Below, one piece after another: positions 50,410 to 58,413 of a DNA stretch of 64,000 bases; positions within the stretch are counted from its first letter, which is position 1, and every line of letters begins with the position of its first letter. The stretch comes from Mycobacterium paraffinicum (GTDB lineage: Bacteria > Actinomycetota > Actinomycetes > Mycobacteriales > Mycobacteriaceae): assembly GCF_001907675.1 (NCBI RefSeq), contig NZ_MPNT01000020.1, forward strand, positions 40,529 to 104,528, in the 5' to 3' direction. A program made the position numbers and the translations under genes. The notes beneath the pieces are model-generated. The model was given only the letters and a program-made list of their open reading frames with translations. It did no database searches and was not told the origin of the DNA.

Positions 50410-52089
50410 ATGCCTAATCTGATCGGCCTGCCCGGGCAGGCGGTTGCCAAGGTCCAGCAATACCTGGAACGCGGCTCAGCCGAATTGCACTACGTGCGCA
50501 AGATCTTCGAAGCGGGCGCCTTCCGGCTGGAGCCGCCGCAGAACTACGCCGCGATGGCCAACGACATCTACAAGTGGGGCGAGTTCGGCATGCTCCCGTC
50601 GCTGAATGCCCGACGCCATCCCGATCGGGCCGCCTGCATCGACGAGGACGGTGAGTTCTCGTTCAAACAACTCGACGAGGCAGCCCATGCGGTGGCCAAC
50701 GGCCTGATCGAAATGGGCGTCAAGGGCGGGGACGGCGTCGCGATCCTCGCCCGCAACACCCGCTGGTTCCTCATCGCCTACTTCGGCGCCGCCCGGGTCG
50801 GCGCCCGCATCATCCTGCTCAACAGCGAATTCTCCGGGCCGCAAATCAAAGAGGTGTCGGAGCGCGAGGGCGCCAAGCTCATCATTTACGACGACGAGTA
50901 CACCAAGGCCGTCAGCAAGGCCGAGCCGGAACTGGGCTTCCTGCGCGCGCTGGGCACCAATCCCGACGCCGACGAGCCCTCGGGCAGCAAGGACGAGACG
51001 CTGGCCGACCTGATCGAGCGCAGCAGCAGACAACCCGCCCCCAAGGCGAGCAAGCACTCGTCGATCATCATCCTGACCAGCGGCACCACCGGCACGCCGA
51101 AGGGGGCGAACCGCAGCACCCCACCGACGCTGGCGCCCATCGGGGGCATCCTGTCGCACGTGCCGTTCAAGGCCAACGAGGTGACCTCGCTGCCCGCCCC
51201 GATGTTCCACGCGCTGGGTTTCCTGCACGGCACCATCGCGATGTTCCTCGGATCGACGCTGGTGCTGCGGCGCAAGTTCAAGCCGCCGCTCGTGCTCGAG
51301 GACATCGAGAAGTACAAGGTGACCGCGATGGTCGTCGTTCCGGTGATGCTTTCGCGCATCCTCGACGCGGTCGAGAAGATGGACAAGAGGCCGGACCTGT
51401 CCAGCCTGAAGATCGTGTTCATCTCCGGGTCGCAGCTGGGTGCCGAGCTGGCCAGCCGCGCGCTGAAGGACCTCGGCCCGGTCATCTACAACATGTACGG
51501 CTCGACCGAGATCGCGTTCGCCACCATCGCCGGGCCGCAGGACCTGGAGCGCAACGCGGCCACCGTCGGACCGGTGGTCAAGGGCGTCAAGGTCAAGATC
51601 CTGGACGACAACGGCAAGGAGCGGCCTCAGGGCGAGGTCGGCCGGATCTTCGTCGGCAACGCGTTCCCGTTCGAGGGGTACACCGGCGGCGGACACAAGC
51701 AGATCATCGACGGCCTGATGTCGTCCGGCGACGTCGGATACTTCGACGAGCACGGCCTGCTTTATGTCAGCGGCCGCGACGACGAGATGATCGTCTCCGG
51801 CGGCGAGAACGTGTTCCCCGCGGAGGTCGAGGACCTGATCAGCGGCCACCCGGAGGTGGTCGAGGCGACCGCGATCGGCGTCGAGGACAAGGAATGGGGC
51901 CACCGACTGCGCGCCTTCGTCGTCAAGAAGGACGGCTCCGACGTCGACGAGGACACCATCAAGCACTACGTGCGCGATCACCTGGCCCGGTACAAGGTGC
52001 CGCGTGAGGTGGTCTTCCTCGAGGAGCTGCCGCGCAACCCGACGGGCAAGATCCTCAAGCGCGAGCTGCGCGAGATGGAGGTCGACTAG
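50410..52089 (+). CDS. fadD2: fatty-acid-CoA ligase
   Basis: The 559-residue protein matches FadD2 (Rv0270), an ANL-type acyl-CoA synthetase. The P-loop I-L-T-S-G-T-T-G-T-P-K-G near residue 222, N-M-Y-G-S-T-E near 360, the hinge S-G-D-V-G-Y-F-D and the C-terminal P-T-G-K-I-L-K-R-E with the catalytic lysine are all present. It activates fatty acids for degradation or lipid synthesis, with an N-terminal segment before the core that may bind membranes. ATG 50410 is used. It is divergent from the LigD-Pol-like gene and convergent with the RHH-like gene, 6 bases apart. Confidence 0.94.
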   Translation: MPNLIGLPGQAVAKVQQYLERGSAELHYVRKIFEAGAFRLEPPQNYAAMANDIYKWGEFGMLPSLNARRHPDRAACIDEDGEFSFKQLDEAAHAVANGLIEMGVKGGDGVAILARNTRWFLIAYFGAARVGARIILLNSEFSGPQIKEVSEREGAKLIIYDDEYTKAVSKAEPELGFLRALGTNPDADEPSGSKDETLADLIERSSRQPAPKASKHSSIIILTSGTTGTPKGANRSTPPTLAPIGGILSHVPFKANEVTSLPAPMFHALGFLHGTIAMFLGSTLVLRRKFKPPLVLEDIEKYKVTAMVVVPVMLSRILDAVEKMDKRPDLSSLKIVFISGSQLGAELASRALKDLGPVIYNMYGSTEIAFATIAGPQDLERNAATVGPVVKGVKVKILDDNGKERPQGEVGRIFVGNAFPFEGYTGGGHKQIIDGLMSSGDVGYFDEHGLLYVSGRDDEMIVSGGENVFPAEVEDLISGHPEVVEATAIGVEDKEWGHRLRAFVVKKDGSDVDEDTIKHYVRDHLARYKVPREVVFLEELPRNPTGKILKRELREMEVD

Positions 52090-52095
52090 CCGCGG

Positions 52096-52458
52096 TCAGC
52101 GGCGGTCTTTGATGGCGCGGGTGATCTGCGCCGCGAGCTTGGGGTCGACCAGAAGCTGGTCGATGAGCGCGGTGAGAACCTCCTGGCCCGTCACCCTGGC
52201 GACGCCCAGGCGGTCGGCCGCTTCCCGCTGCCAGATGTCGAGCGCGCGGTGGGTGGCCGCCGGCAGGTCGACGGTTCGACGCGTCCGCTGAACCCGTCCC
52301 GCCTGGTTGGCCGCCGGCTGGCCGACCATCCGCTGGGGGCTCTGCCCCCCGAGCCCCGTGAGGCGCTCGGTGGGCGCGGCGTCTCCCGCCGGCGTGGCCG
52401 ACGGCCCGGGGCGAAACGTTCCGGCGCCGGGTCCGATGTGGCTGGGATTGAAGTTCAC
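52096..52458 (-). CDS. ribbon-helix-helix-like small protein, possible DNA-binding or ParB-like
   Basis: The 120-residue protein has a disordered Gly/Pro/Ala-rich N-terminal half (F-N-P-S-H-I-G-P-G-A-G-T-F) and a folded C-terminus starting at R-R-T-V-D-L-P-A-A-T-H-R-A-L-D-I-W-Q-R-E-A-A. A beta-strand (T-V-D-L-P) followed by two helices (T-H-R-A-L-D-I-W, V-T-G-Q-E-V-L-T-A-L-I-D-Q-L) is the ribbon-helix-helix layout of antitoxins and plasmid centromere-binding proteins. No toxin or ParA gene is adjacent. GTG 52458 has a GGAGGA site 10 bases upstream. Function is inferred from shape only. Confidence 0.6.
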   Translation of the reverse strand: MNFNPSHIGPGAGTFRPGPSATPAGDAAPTERLTGLGGQSPQRMVGQPAANQAGRVQRTRRTVDLPAATHRALDIWQREAADRLGVARVTGQEVLTALIDQLLVDPKLAAQITRAIKDRR

Positions 52459-52939
52459 TGTGGCGGTCGTCCTCCGAATGAGTGGCCAATCAGTAAATCA
52501 GCGCTCGAATGTGTCAATACTGATTGTTCCACCGACGACCGCGGAAGTCGCGCCGCCGGGCCGTGGACGGTGGTAGGCACCGCCAAACCCCACGCCACAG
52601 CAAATTCGCGAAAATAGCTGCGCGCGCCACCATTCACGCCTGGTGCTACCACTTATTATGCGTTACGGCAACGTAGAGCGATGTGCAATTCATACCTTCA
52701 ACCGATACGCAACGTTGCAAACCAGTATTTCAGTAAATGCCGATCTAGCTGCGAATATCCGACCGTCAGTGAATCAGTAGCTGCGATAATCCTGAAGTAA
52801 TGAATCGCCGATTTTGCTGCCTGGTGAACGATTTGTTACATAATTCACAGAATATATTGCGTGTGCCGATGTTGTTTGCCGGGAAATAACTGGCTAACGT
52901 TTTGTTTGTCGGCATGAGGTCCCGGAAGGAGGTCCCGCG
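52459..52939. other. 481-base AT-rich non-coding region with short palindrome
   Basis: No gene is supported. The stretch from about 52640 to 52900 is notably AT-rich for this genome (many A/T runs such as TTACATAATTCACAG and TTATTATGCG). A perfect 10-bp palindrome GCAACGTTGC lies at 52709-52718. It ends in a strong AAGGAGGTC ribosome site for the next gene. Such AT-rich patches are typical Lsr2-bound or horizontally acquired regulatory DNA in mycobacteria; this is inference. Confidence 0.6.
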
Positions 52940-53269
52940 ATGACGATCTCCACACGATCGGTGCGCGGCGCCGCCGTGAGCGCAGTCGCTGCATCGGCGG
53001 TTGCCGGCGCACTCCTGCTGGGCGCCGGCCCCGCGGCCCAGGCTGCCCCGGCACCCGCTTTCGACACCAGCTTCACCACCGCCGGTCCCCACGGTGCGCC
53101 CGGCGGGCCCGGCATCATCCCTGACCGTCCAGGCGGGGGTCATGGCGGCCATGGATGGGGTGGCCACGGATGGGGTGGCCACGGATGGGGCGGGGGAGGC
53201 CACCCCGGATGGGGTTCGGGCAACCGCGGATTCTGGGCCCCCGGTCACTGGTGGAACTGGTGGTGGTGA
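52940..53269 (+). CDS. secreted Gly/His/Trp-repeat protein, function unknown
   Basis: The 109-residue protein starts with a signal peptide (A-V-S-A-V-A-A-S-A-V-A-G-A-L-L-L-G, cleavage after A-Q-A near residue 35). The mature part is short and low-complexity: P-G-G-P-G-I-I-P-D-R-P-G-G-G, then three G-G-H-G-W units and a tryptophan-rich C-terminus (A-P-G-H-W-W-N-W-W-W). Histidines and tryptophans could bind metal, sugars or cell wall. The gene has the best ribosome site in the region (AAGGAGGTC). It is isolated in an AT-rich patch and is followed by two hairpins. No family is recognised. Confidence 0.75.
   Translation: MTISTRSVRGAAVSAVAASAVAGALLLGAGPAAQAAPAPAFDTSFTTAGPHGAPGGPGIIPDRPGGGHGGHGWGGHGWGGHGWGGGGHPGWGSGNRGFWAPGHWWNWWW
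53146..53190 (+). repeat. three 15-base tandem repeats coding for G-G-H-G-W units
   Basis: The units at 53161-53175 and 53176-53190 are identical (TGGCCACGGATGGGG), and 53146-53160 differs by two bases. The in-frame 5-residue period suggests replication slippage or selection for a repeat-rich surface protein. Confidence 0.85.
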
Positions 53270-53279
53270 ACCAACCCTC

Positions 53280-53386
53280 CCCGTGGTAACCGGTCAACCT
53301 CGACGTGCCGATCCACTCCAAGGTTGACCGGCCCACGGGATGGGGGGGAAACCATGCCGGCCTGACCACCCCTCAGGTCGGCATGG
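53280..53386 (+). terminator. two long hairpins after the GHW gene, probable terminators
   Basis: First hairpin: CCCGTGG and CCGGTCAACCT (53280-53300) pair with AGGTTGACCGG and CCACGGG (53321-53339), loop 20 bases. Second: CCATGCCGGCCTGA (53352-53365) pairs with TCAGGTCGGCATGG (53373-53386) with one G-T mismatch and a 7-base loop. No T-run follows, but the position between convergent genes fits factor-assisted or bidirectional termination. A G-run lies between them. Confidence 0.6.
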
Positions 53387-53417
53387 CCCCTCCTCCCGAC
53401 CGAAGCCCGCGCGGCGG

Positions 53418-55619
53418 TCAGGGATCGCGAGGAAGACCGAGCAGCCGCTCGGCGATGATGTTCAGCTGCACCTCGGAGGTGCCGCCGTAGATGGTGGTGG
53501 CGCGGCTGGCCAACAGGTACTCGCCCCACTTGCCGGGCAGTTCGCCCGGGTCACCGATCGCGGCATCGGTGCCGAACGAGGACACCGCGAACTCCGCGTA
53601 CCCCTGGCCGGTCCGCATCGACAACAGCTTGGAGATGGCCGCCGACGGCATGGCGTCCCCGCCGGCCAGCGTCAACAGCGTCGAGCGCAGATTAAGCACC
53701 TTGGCGGCGTGGCCTTCGGCGATCAACTGACCGGCGCGGTGCTGGGCGACCGGGTCGAACTGTCCGTCACGAACGAACTCGACGAACTGGCTCAGCGTGG
53801 CCAGGAAGTTCGCCTCGCTGCTACCGATCGAAACGCGTTCCGCGGTAAGGGTATTGCGGCTGACTTCCCAGCCGCGGTTGACCTCACCGAGCACGCACTC
53901 GTCGGGGACGAAGACGTCGTCGATGTAGACGGTGTTGAACAGCGCGTTCCCGGTGAGCTCGCGCAGCGGTTTCACCTCGACACCCTCGCTCTTCATGTCC
54001 AGCAGGAAGTAGGTGATGCCGTTGTGCTTGGGGGCGCTGGGGTCGGTTCTGGCCAGCAGCGCCCCCCATTGGGAGAGCTGTGCCGCCGTGGTCCAGATCT
54101 TCTGGCCGGTGATACGCCAGCCGCCGTCCGCCCGGGTCGCCTTGGTGCTCAGCCCCGCCAGGTCCGAGCCGGCGCCCGGTTCGGAGAACAGCTGGCACCA
54201 GATCATCTCGCCGCGGAAGGTGGGCGGCAGGAACCGCTGCTTTTGCTCCTCGGTCCCGAAGGCGACGATCGAGGGGATGATCCAGGTCGCGATGCCCATC
54301 TGCGGGCGCTTGACCCGGCCGGCGGTGAATTCCTGGGCGATGATGATCTGCTCGACCGGACCGGCGGCGCGGCCCCACGGTTTCGGCAGATACGGCAGCG
54401 TCCAGCCGCCCTCGGCGATGGCGACCTTGCGCTTGTCGCGTTCCATCGCCTTCAGCGCGCTCACTTCGGTCCGGATCTCTTCGCGCAGTTTTTCGGTGTC
54501 GGGATCGAGGTCGATGTCGACCGCCCGCAGGCCGGTGCTGGTGGCGGTGCGCACCACCTTGTGCGGGTACTCCGATCCGCGGCCGAAGGAGGCGGCCAGG
54601 ATCAGTGCCCGGCGGTAGTACACGCCTGTGTCGTGCTCCCAGGTGAAGCCGATCCCGCCGTGCACCTGGATGCAATCCTGTGCGCACCGTTGCGCGGCGG
54701 CGGGCGCCAGCGTCGCCGCGACGGCGGCCGCGAACTCGACGTGGGAACCGGTGATGTCCCAACCGTTTTCGCGCGCTTCGTCGATGGCGCGGGCGGCGTC
54801 CCATACTGCCGCGGTGGCCCGCTCGGTGTCCGCGATCATCTCCGCGCACTTGTGCTTGATGGCCTGGAACTGGCCGATCGGCCTGCCGAACTGTTCGCGG
54901 ATCTTGGCGTATTGCGACGCCGTGTCGGTCGCCCACCGCGCTACCCCGATCGCTTCGGCGGAGAGCAGCGTCGTCATCAGCGCGTGCGCCGTGGCCATGC
55001 TCAGGTTGCACAATGCCGCGTCGGCGCCGACCTCGACGGCGTTGGCCCGCACGTGTGCGACGGGGCGCAGCGGGTCAATGCTTTTCACGGGCTCGATCTC
55101 GAGCTCCTCGGCGCGCACCACCACCCATTCCTCGCCGCTGTCGATCGCGACCGGCAGTACCAGCACGGAGGCCTGCGCCGCCGCGGGAACCGCGCGGACC
55201 TCGCCGCGCAGCACCAGCGTGTCGCCCTGGCGCGTGGCGGTGAGCCCGCAGCAGTCCATCGCGTAGGCGGCGATGGCGTCCCCGGCCGCCAGTTCGGAGA
55301 GCACCTTCGCGTTCGGGTCGTCGGCGGCGATCAGGGCACTGGCGATCGCGGACGGCACAAAGGGTCCTGGCACCGCGCCGTAGCCGAACTCGGCCAGCAC
55401 GACGGCCAATTCGAGGATGCCGAAACCCTGCCCGCCCACGGACTCGGCGAGGTGCAGACCCTGCAGGCCTTGTTCGGCCGCCGCCCGCCAGTACGGCGGG
55501 GGGTTGTCGATCGGCGTTTCCATTGCCGCGTGCAGCACTTCGGATGGCGCGATGCGCGCCACCAACGACCGCACCGAACCGGCCAGGTCTTGATGCTCAG
55601 GAGTGATAGCGATCGGCAT
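53418..55619 (-). CDS. fadE6: two-domain acyl-CoA dehydrogenase
   Basis: The 733-residue protein matches FadE6 (Rv0271c). It is a tandem of two acyl-CoA dehydrogenase units: the first (about 1-370) has I-Q-V-H-G-G-I-G-F-T-W-E-H, the second (about 380-733) has F-S-E-P-G-A-G-S-D-L-A and T-T-I-Y-G-G-T-S-E-V-Q. Such fusions likely carry one catalytic and one structural or heterodimer-mimicking domain. ATG 55619 follows a GGAAGG ribosome site. An inverted repeat CAACCG-GT-CGGTTG lies 56 bases upstream. The hydrolase gene at 55721 is upstream on the same strand, 101 bases away. Confidence 0.93.
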   Translation of the reverse strand: MPIAITPEHQDLAGSVRSLVARIAPSEVLHAAMETPIDNPPPYWRAAAEQGLQGLHLAESVGGQGFGILELAVVLAEFGYGAVPGPFVPSAIASALIAADDPNAKVLSELAAGDAIAAYAMDCCGLTATRQGDTLVLRGEVRAVPAAAQASVLVLPVAIDSGEEWVVVRAEELEIEPVKSIDPLRPVAHVRANAVEVGADAALCNLSMATAHALMTTLLSAEAIGVARWATDTASQYAKIREQFGRPIGQFQAIKHKCAEMIADTERATAAVWDAARAIDEARENGWDITGSHVEFAAAVAATLAPAAAQRCAQDCIQVHGGIGFTWEHDTGVYYRRALILAASFGRGSEYPHKVVRTATSTGLRAVDIDLDPDTEKLREEIRTEVSALKAMERDKRKVAIAEGGWTLPYLPKPWGRAAGPVEQIIIAQEFTAGRVKRPQMGIATWIIPSIVAFGTEEQKQRFLPPTFRGEMIWCQLFSEPGAGSDLAGLSTKATRADGGWRITGQKIWTTAAQLSQWGALLARTDPSAPKHNGITYFLLDMKSEGVEVKPLRELTGNALFNTVYIDDVFVPDECVLGEVNRGWEVSRNTLTAERVSIGSSEANFLATLSQFVEFVRDGQFDPVAQHRAGQLIAEGHAAKVLNLRSTLLTLAGGDAMPSAAISKLLSMRTGQGYAEFAVSSFGTDAAIGDPGELPGKWGEYLLASRATTIYGGTSEVQLNIIAERLLGLPRDP

Positions 55620-55674
55620 TGGTCGCCTTCCCATGCTTTTGAGTTGTCTCTCGGCCAAGCACCTTCCAAACTAA

Positions 55675-55688
55675 CAACCGGTCGGTTG
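55675..55688. promoter_or_regulatory. inverted repeat upstream of fadE6
   Basis: CAACCG and CGGTTG are perfect 6-base arms around GT. The site lies 56 bases before fadE6 and is a good candidate TetR-type operator, although the nearest TetR genes are several kb away. Confidence 0.5.
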
Positions 55689-55720
55689 GTTGACCACAGG
55701 GGTTTGCCGGGTGGTGGCTC

Positions 55721-56854
55721 TCAGCGAAACCGCTTGCTGATCCATCTGGTGATCAGGTCGGCTTGCTCGCCGCGGGCCCCCGGGGTGGTGAAGTAGTGGT
55801 CGGTGTCGATGGCCGCCAGCGTCTTGTCTTCGCTGGCGAGCGCGGTGAAAATCCGTTGGGCGTCGGACGGAAAGACACCCGTGTCGGCCTCGGCGTTGAT
55901 CACCAGCGCGGGGCAGGTGATCCGGGCCAGGTGCGGCTCGGCGCGGGTCTGTGCCACCCGCAGGCTCCACATGCCCAGCCAGCTGCGCAGCGTGCAGGCC
56001 GCGGCGATGCCGTGCGCGGAGCGGTTCGCCTTGGCCGGAAGGCCCGCGTAACACCTGTTCGGTTGGCGCCTCGTCGGCTCGATACGGGGGTCCACCATGC
56101 GCGGATCGGCCCATGTTCGCATGACGCTGAACGGACGGTCGGAAAACCCCGCCGCGCGAACGCGTTTGAGTTCCTTCTCGGCCCAGTCGGTGATGGCATG
56201 GTTGCGCGCGGTCTGCGCGCGCCGGTAGCGGTCGAGGAACTGCGGCGAAAACGGCGGGCCGTTGCGGTCATTGAACAGGTCCAGGTCGGCGTCGGTGGCC
56301 ACGGGATCGCTCTCGTCGACGACGGCGGCGTCCATCCAGGCCGTCAACACGTCGGGTCTGCCGGGATGGGCGGCGGCGGCCACGTACCCGTCCGCGGCGG
56401 GCAACTCGGTCAGGCCCGCCGCGGGCCGCATCCCGTCCAGCGGGGTGACGTTCGGGTCCACCGCTTGCGACTGATACGCCGCCATCAACGATCCGCCACC
56501 CGAATTGCCAAGCAACACAACAGTTTCCACTCCCTGCACCTCGCGCAGCCAGCGCACCCCGACGCCGATGTCGACCAGCGCGTGGTCCAGCAGGAAACTA
56601 CTCTCGAAGCCCCGGAACCGGGTGTTCCATCCGAGGAAGCCGACGCCGCGGGTGGCCATGTAGTCGGCGAGGTAGTGCTCGGAGAAGTCGATCTGATAAT
56701 GCGTGGCGATCATCGCCACCTTCGGCTTGCGCCCCACCCCGCGGTGGTAGAGCCCCTGGCAAGGATGTCCGCCCGCCCCGGCGCGCCCGGCGGTGCTCGA
56801 CGGTAGCCCGACGAATTCGCGGACAACCCCTGCGGCACCGGTGTGCGGAGTCAT
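55721..56854 (-). CDS. alpha/beta hydrolase (Rv0272c-like)
   Basis: The 377-residue protein matches Rv0272c in length. The alpha/beta-hydrolase nucleophile elbow G-N-S-G-G-G-S-L is at about residue 118, and H-Y-Q-I-D-F and the late N-A-E-A-D-T-G-V-F (acid) and D-H-Y-F (histidine) complete the triad. It is probably an esterase or lipase-like enzyme. ATG 56854 was chosen from the length match. It lies upstream of fadE6 on the same strand and diverges from the glyoxalase-fold gene. Confidence 0.87.
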   Translation of the reverse strand: MTPHTGAAGVVREFVGLPSSTAGRAGAGGHPCQGLYHRGVGRKPKVAMIATHYQIDFSEHYLADYMATRGVGFLGWNTRFRGFESSFLLDHALVDIGVGVRWLREVQGVETVVLLGNSGGGSLMAAYQSQAVDPNVTPLDGMRPAAGLTELPAADGYVAAAAHPGRPDVLTAWMDAAVVDESDPVATDADLDLFNDRNGPPFSPQFLDRYRRAQTARNHAITDWAEKELKRVRAAGFSDRPFSVMRTWADPRMVDPRIEPTRRQPNRCYAGLPAKANRSAHGIAAACTLRSWLGMWSLRVAQTRAEPHLARITCPALVINAEADTGVFPSDAQRIFTALASEDKTLAAIDTDHYFTTPGARGEQADLITRWISKRFR

Positions 56855-56909
56855 TTCAGCGGCCCTGTTGGCGATCGACATCTCGAAAGAAAAATCCAAG
56901 CTGATGTTA

Positions 56910-56920
56910 GATTCAGAATC
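56910..56920. promoter_or_regulatory. short inverted repeat between hydrolase and glyoxalase genes
   Basis: GATTC-A-GAATC is a perfect 11-base inverted repeat in the divergent promoter region, 56 bases before the hydrolase and 47 bases before the glyoxalase gene. Flanking GATGT/ACATC extends it with a gap. It may be a shared operator. Confidence 0.4.
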
Positions 56921-56966
56921 ACATCTTGGCCAGGACCTCCAGCCGGGGACCGAGGGGAGCCGCGCG

Positions 56967-57548
56967 ATGATCAAGCCGCGAAACACCAACACGGAATTCG
57001 AACTCGGGGGAATCAATCACGTTGCGCTGGTCTGCTCGGACATGGCCCGCACCGTGGACTTCTACACCAACATCCTCGGCATGCCGTTGATCAAGTCGCT
57101 CGACCTGCCCGGCGGGGCCGGCCAGCACTTCTTCTTCGACGCGGGCAACGGTGACTGCGTGGCATTCTTCTGGTTCGCCGACGCCCCCGACCGGGTGCCG
57201 GGGATCTCGTCGCCGGGCGCCATCCCCGGCATCGGTGACATCACCAGCGCGGTGAGCACCATGAACCACCTGGCATTCCACGTGCCGGCCGAGAAGTTCG
57301 ACGCCTACCGCCAGCGGCTCAAGGACAAGGGTGTGCGGGTCGGCCCGGTGCTGAACCATGACGAGAGCCCGATGCAGGTGTCCGCGACGGTGCACCCCGG
57401 GGTGTACGTTCGGTCGTTCTACTTCCAGGACCCCGACGGCATCACGCTCGAATTCGCGTGCTGGGTCAAGGAATTCGATTCCAGTGATGCGCAAGCCGTG
57501 CCGAGGACCGCGGCGGACCGCCGGCCTCCGGTGGCCGCCGGTCGCTGA
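56967..57548 (+). CDS. glyoxalase/vicinal oxygen chelate-fold protein (Rv0274-like)
   Basis: The 193-residue protein equals Rv0274 in length. It has the VOC fold: I-N-H-V-A-L-V-C-S-D-M-A-R-T-V-D-F-Y and the C-terminal F-Y-F-Q-D-P-D-G-I-T-L-E-F-A-C. The metal ligands H and E (N-H-V-A, L-E-F) are conserved, so a metal-dependent dioxygenase, lyase or isomerase is likely. ATG 56967 has a GGGGAG-type site. The downstream membrane-protein gene overlaps its stop by one base. Substrate is unknown. Confidence 0.88.
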   Translation: MIKPRNTNTEFELGGINHVALVCSDMARTVDFYTNILGMPLIKSLDLPGGAGQHFFFDAGNGDCVAFFWFADAPDRVPGISSPGAIPGIGDITSAVSTMNHLAFHVPAEKFDAYRQRLKDKGVRVGPVLNHDESPMQVSATVHPGVYVRSFYFQDPDGITLEFACWVKEFDSSDAQAVPRTAADRRPPVAAGR

Positions 57549-58096
57549 TGACCGACGACATCCTGACCGACGCGCAGATCGCGGCCCTCACCCCCGAGCA
57601 GCGTCGGCAGCTCATCTCCCGGCTGGAACAGCCCGTGAGCGACGTCATCGACCCCCTTTTCCTGGCCCGCGTGCGACGCATCCGACTGAGCCTGATGGTC
57701 GGTGGCTCGGCGGTGATGATCCCCTGGCTGGGATATCTGTCCACGACGCTGCCGGAGAGCTACGTCGTGCACGACTGGCCCCTTACCTGGGTGGGCTTCG
57801 ACGTGTTGTTGATGGCGTTCATGGTGGCGACGGCCGTTCTCGGCTTCCTGCGTCGTCAGGTGCTGGTTCCGGCCGCGTTCACCACCGGGGTGCTCCTGGT
57901 GTGCGACGCGTGGTTCGACCTGATGACCGCGGGCCCCAACGACCTCTGGCTGTCGATGGCCACCGCGCTGCTGATCGAGCTGCCACTGGCGGCCTTCATG
58001 GTCGTCAGCGCGCTGCGGCTGATGCGCCTGACCATGGAGCGATTCTGGTTGCTGGATCCCGGGATGCGGCTGTGGGATCTGCCGCTATTGCCTTGA
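57548..58096 (+). CDS. membrane protein, function unknown
   Basis: The 182-residue protein begins with a polar helical part (T-D-A-Q-I-A-A-L-T-P-E-Q-R-R-Q-L-I-S-R) and then has about four membrane helices (M-V-G-G-S-A-V-M-I-P-W-L-G, V-G-F-D-V-L-L-M-A-F-M-V, A-A-F-T-T-G-V-L-L-V-C-D-A-W-F, A-L-L-I-E-L-P-L-A-A-F-M). The ATG overlaps the glyoxalase stop by one base (TGATG), so the two are co-translated. I recognise no named family. It is likely an inner-membrane partner of unknown role. Confidence 0.8.
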   Translation: MTDDILTDAQIAALTPEQRRQLISRLEQPVSDVIDPLFLARVRRIRLSLMVGGSAVMIPWLGYLSTTLPESYVVHDWPLTWVGFDVLLMAFMVATAVLGFLRRQVLVPAAFTTGVLLVCDAWFDLMTAGPNDLWLSMATALLIELPLAAFMVVSALRLMRLTMERFWLLDPGMRLWDLPLLP

Positions 58097-58413
58097 GGCG
58101 GTGAGGGTTTGGCTTGCCGGGCCGGCGTCGGACGCCAACCGAAGGAAAAGAGACTACTGGCTGAGCGGCGCCGACACGCGCCAATTGGGAATCTTCTCAA
58201 ATCCGCGTAAATCACCGCCTTCCTCGACTAACGTCCAATAGCAGCGACACAGGGGGGTGCAAGCGACGCCTTAGGTTCAGCCCGACCTACGGCGTCCAAG
58301 AATCCCAGCTCGAAGGTCTATTTGTGCTGCACGGAAAATCCGTTGCCGCACGGCTTCTCGGCTCCTCCCATGCCGCACACAACGTCGGCACCGCAGAACG
58401 GGGACTGGGGGAG
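58097..58413. other. 317-base region with a strong hairpin upstream of the PapA-like gene
   Basis: No gene is supported. GACGCCtTAGGT (58265-58276) pairs with ACCTAcGGCGTC (58285-58296) with one mismatch and an 8-base loop, about 118 bases before the PapA-like start. It contains TTAGGT and ACCTA half-sites resembling an IdeR box, but the spacing is one base too long. It may be an operator or an RNA hairpin. Confidence 0.5.

Noticed and set aside
58271..58290. Possible IdeR box TTAGGT...ACCTA
   Set aside because: The spacing is one base too long for the consensus; retained only as a hairpin.
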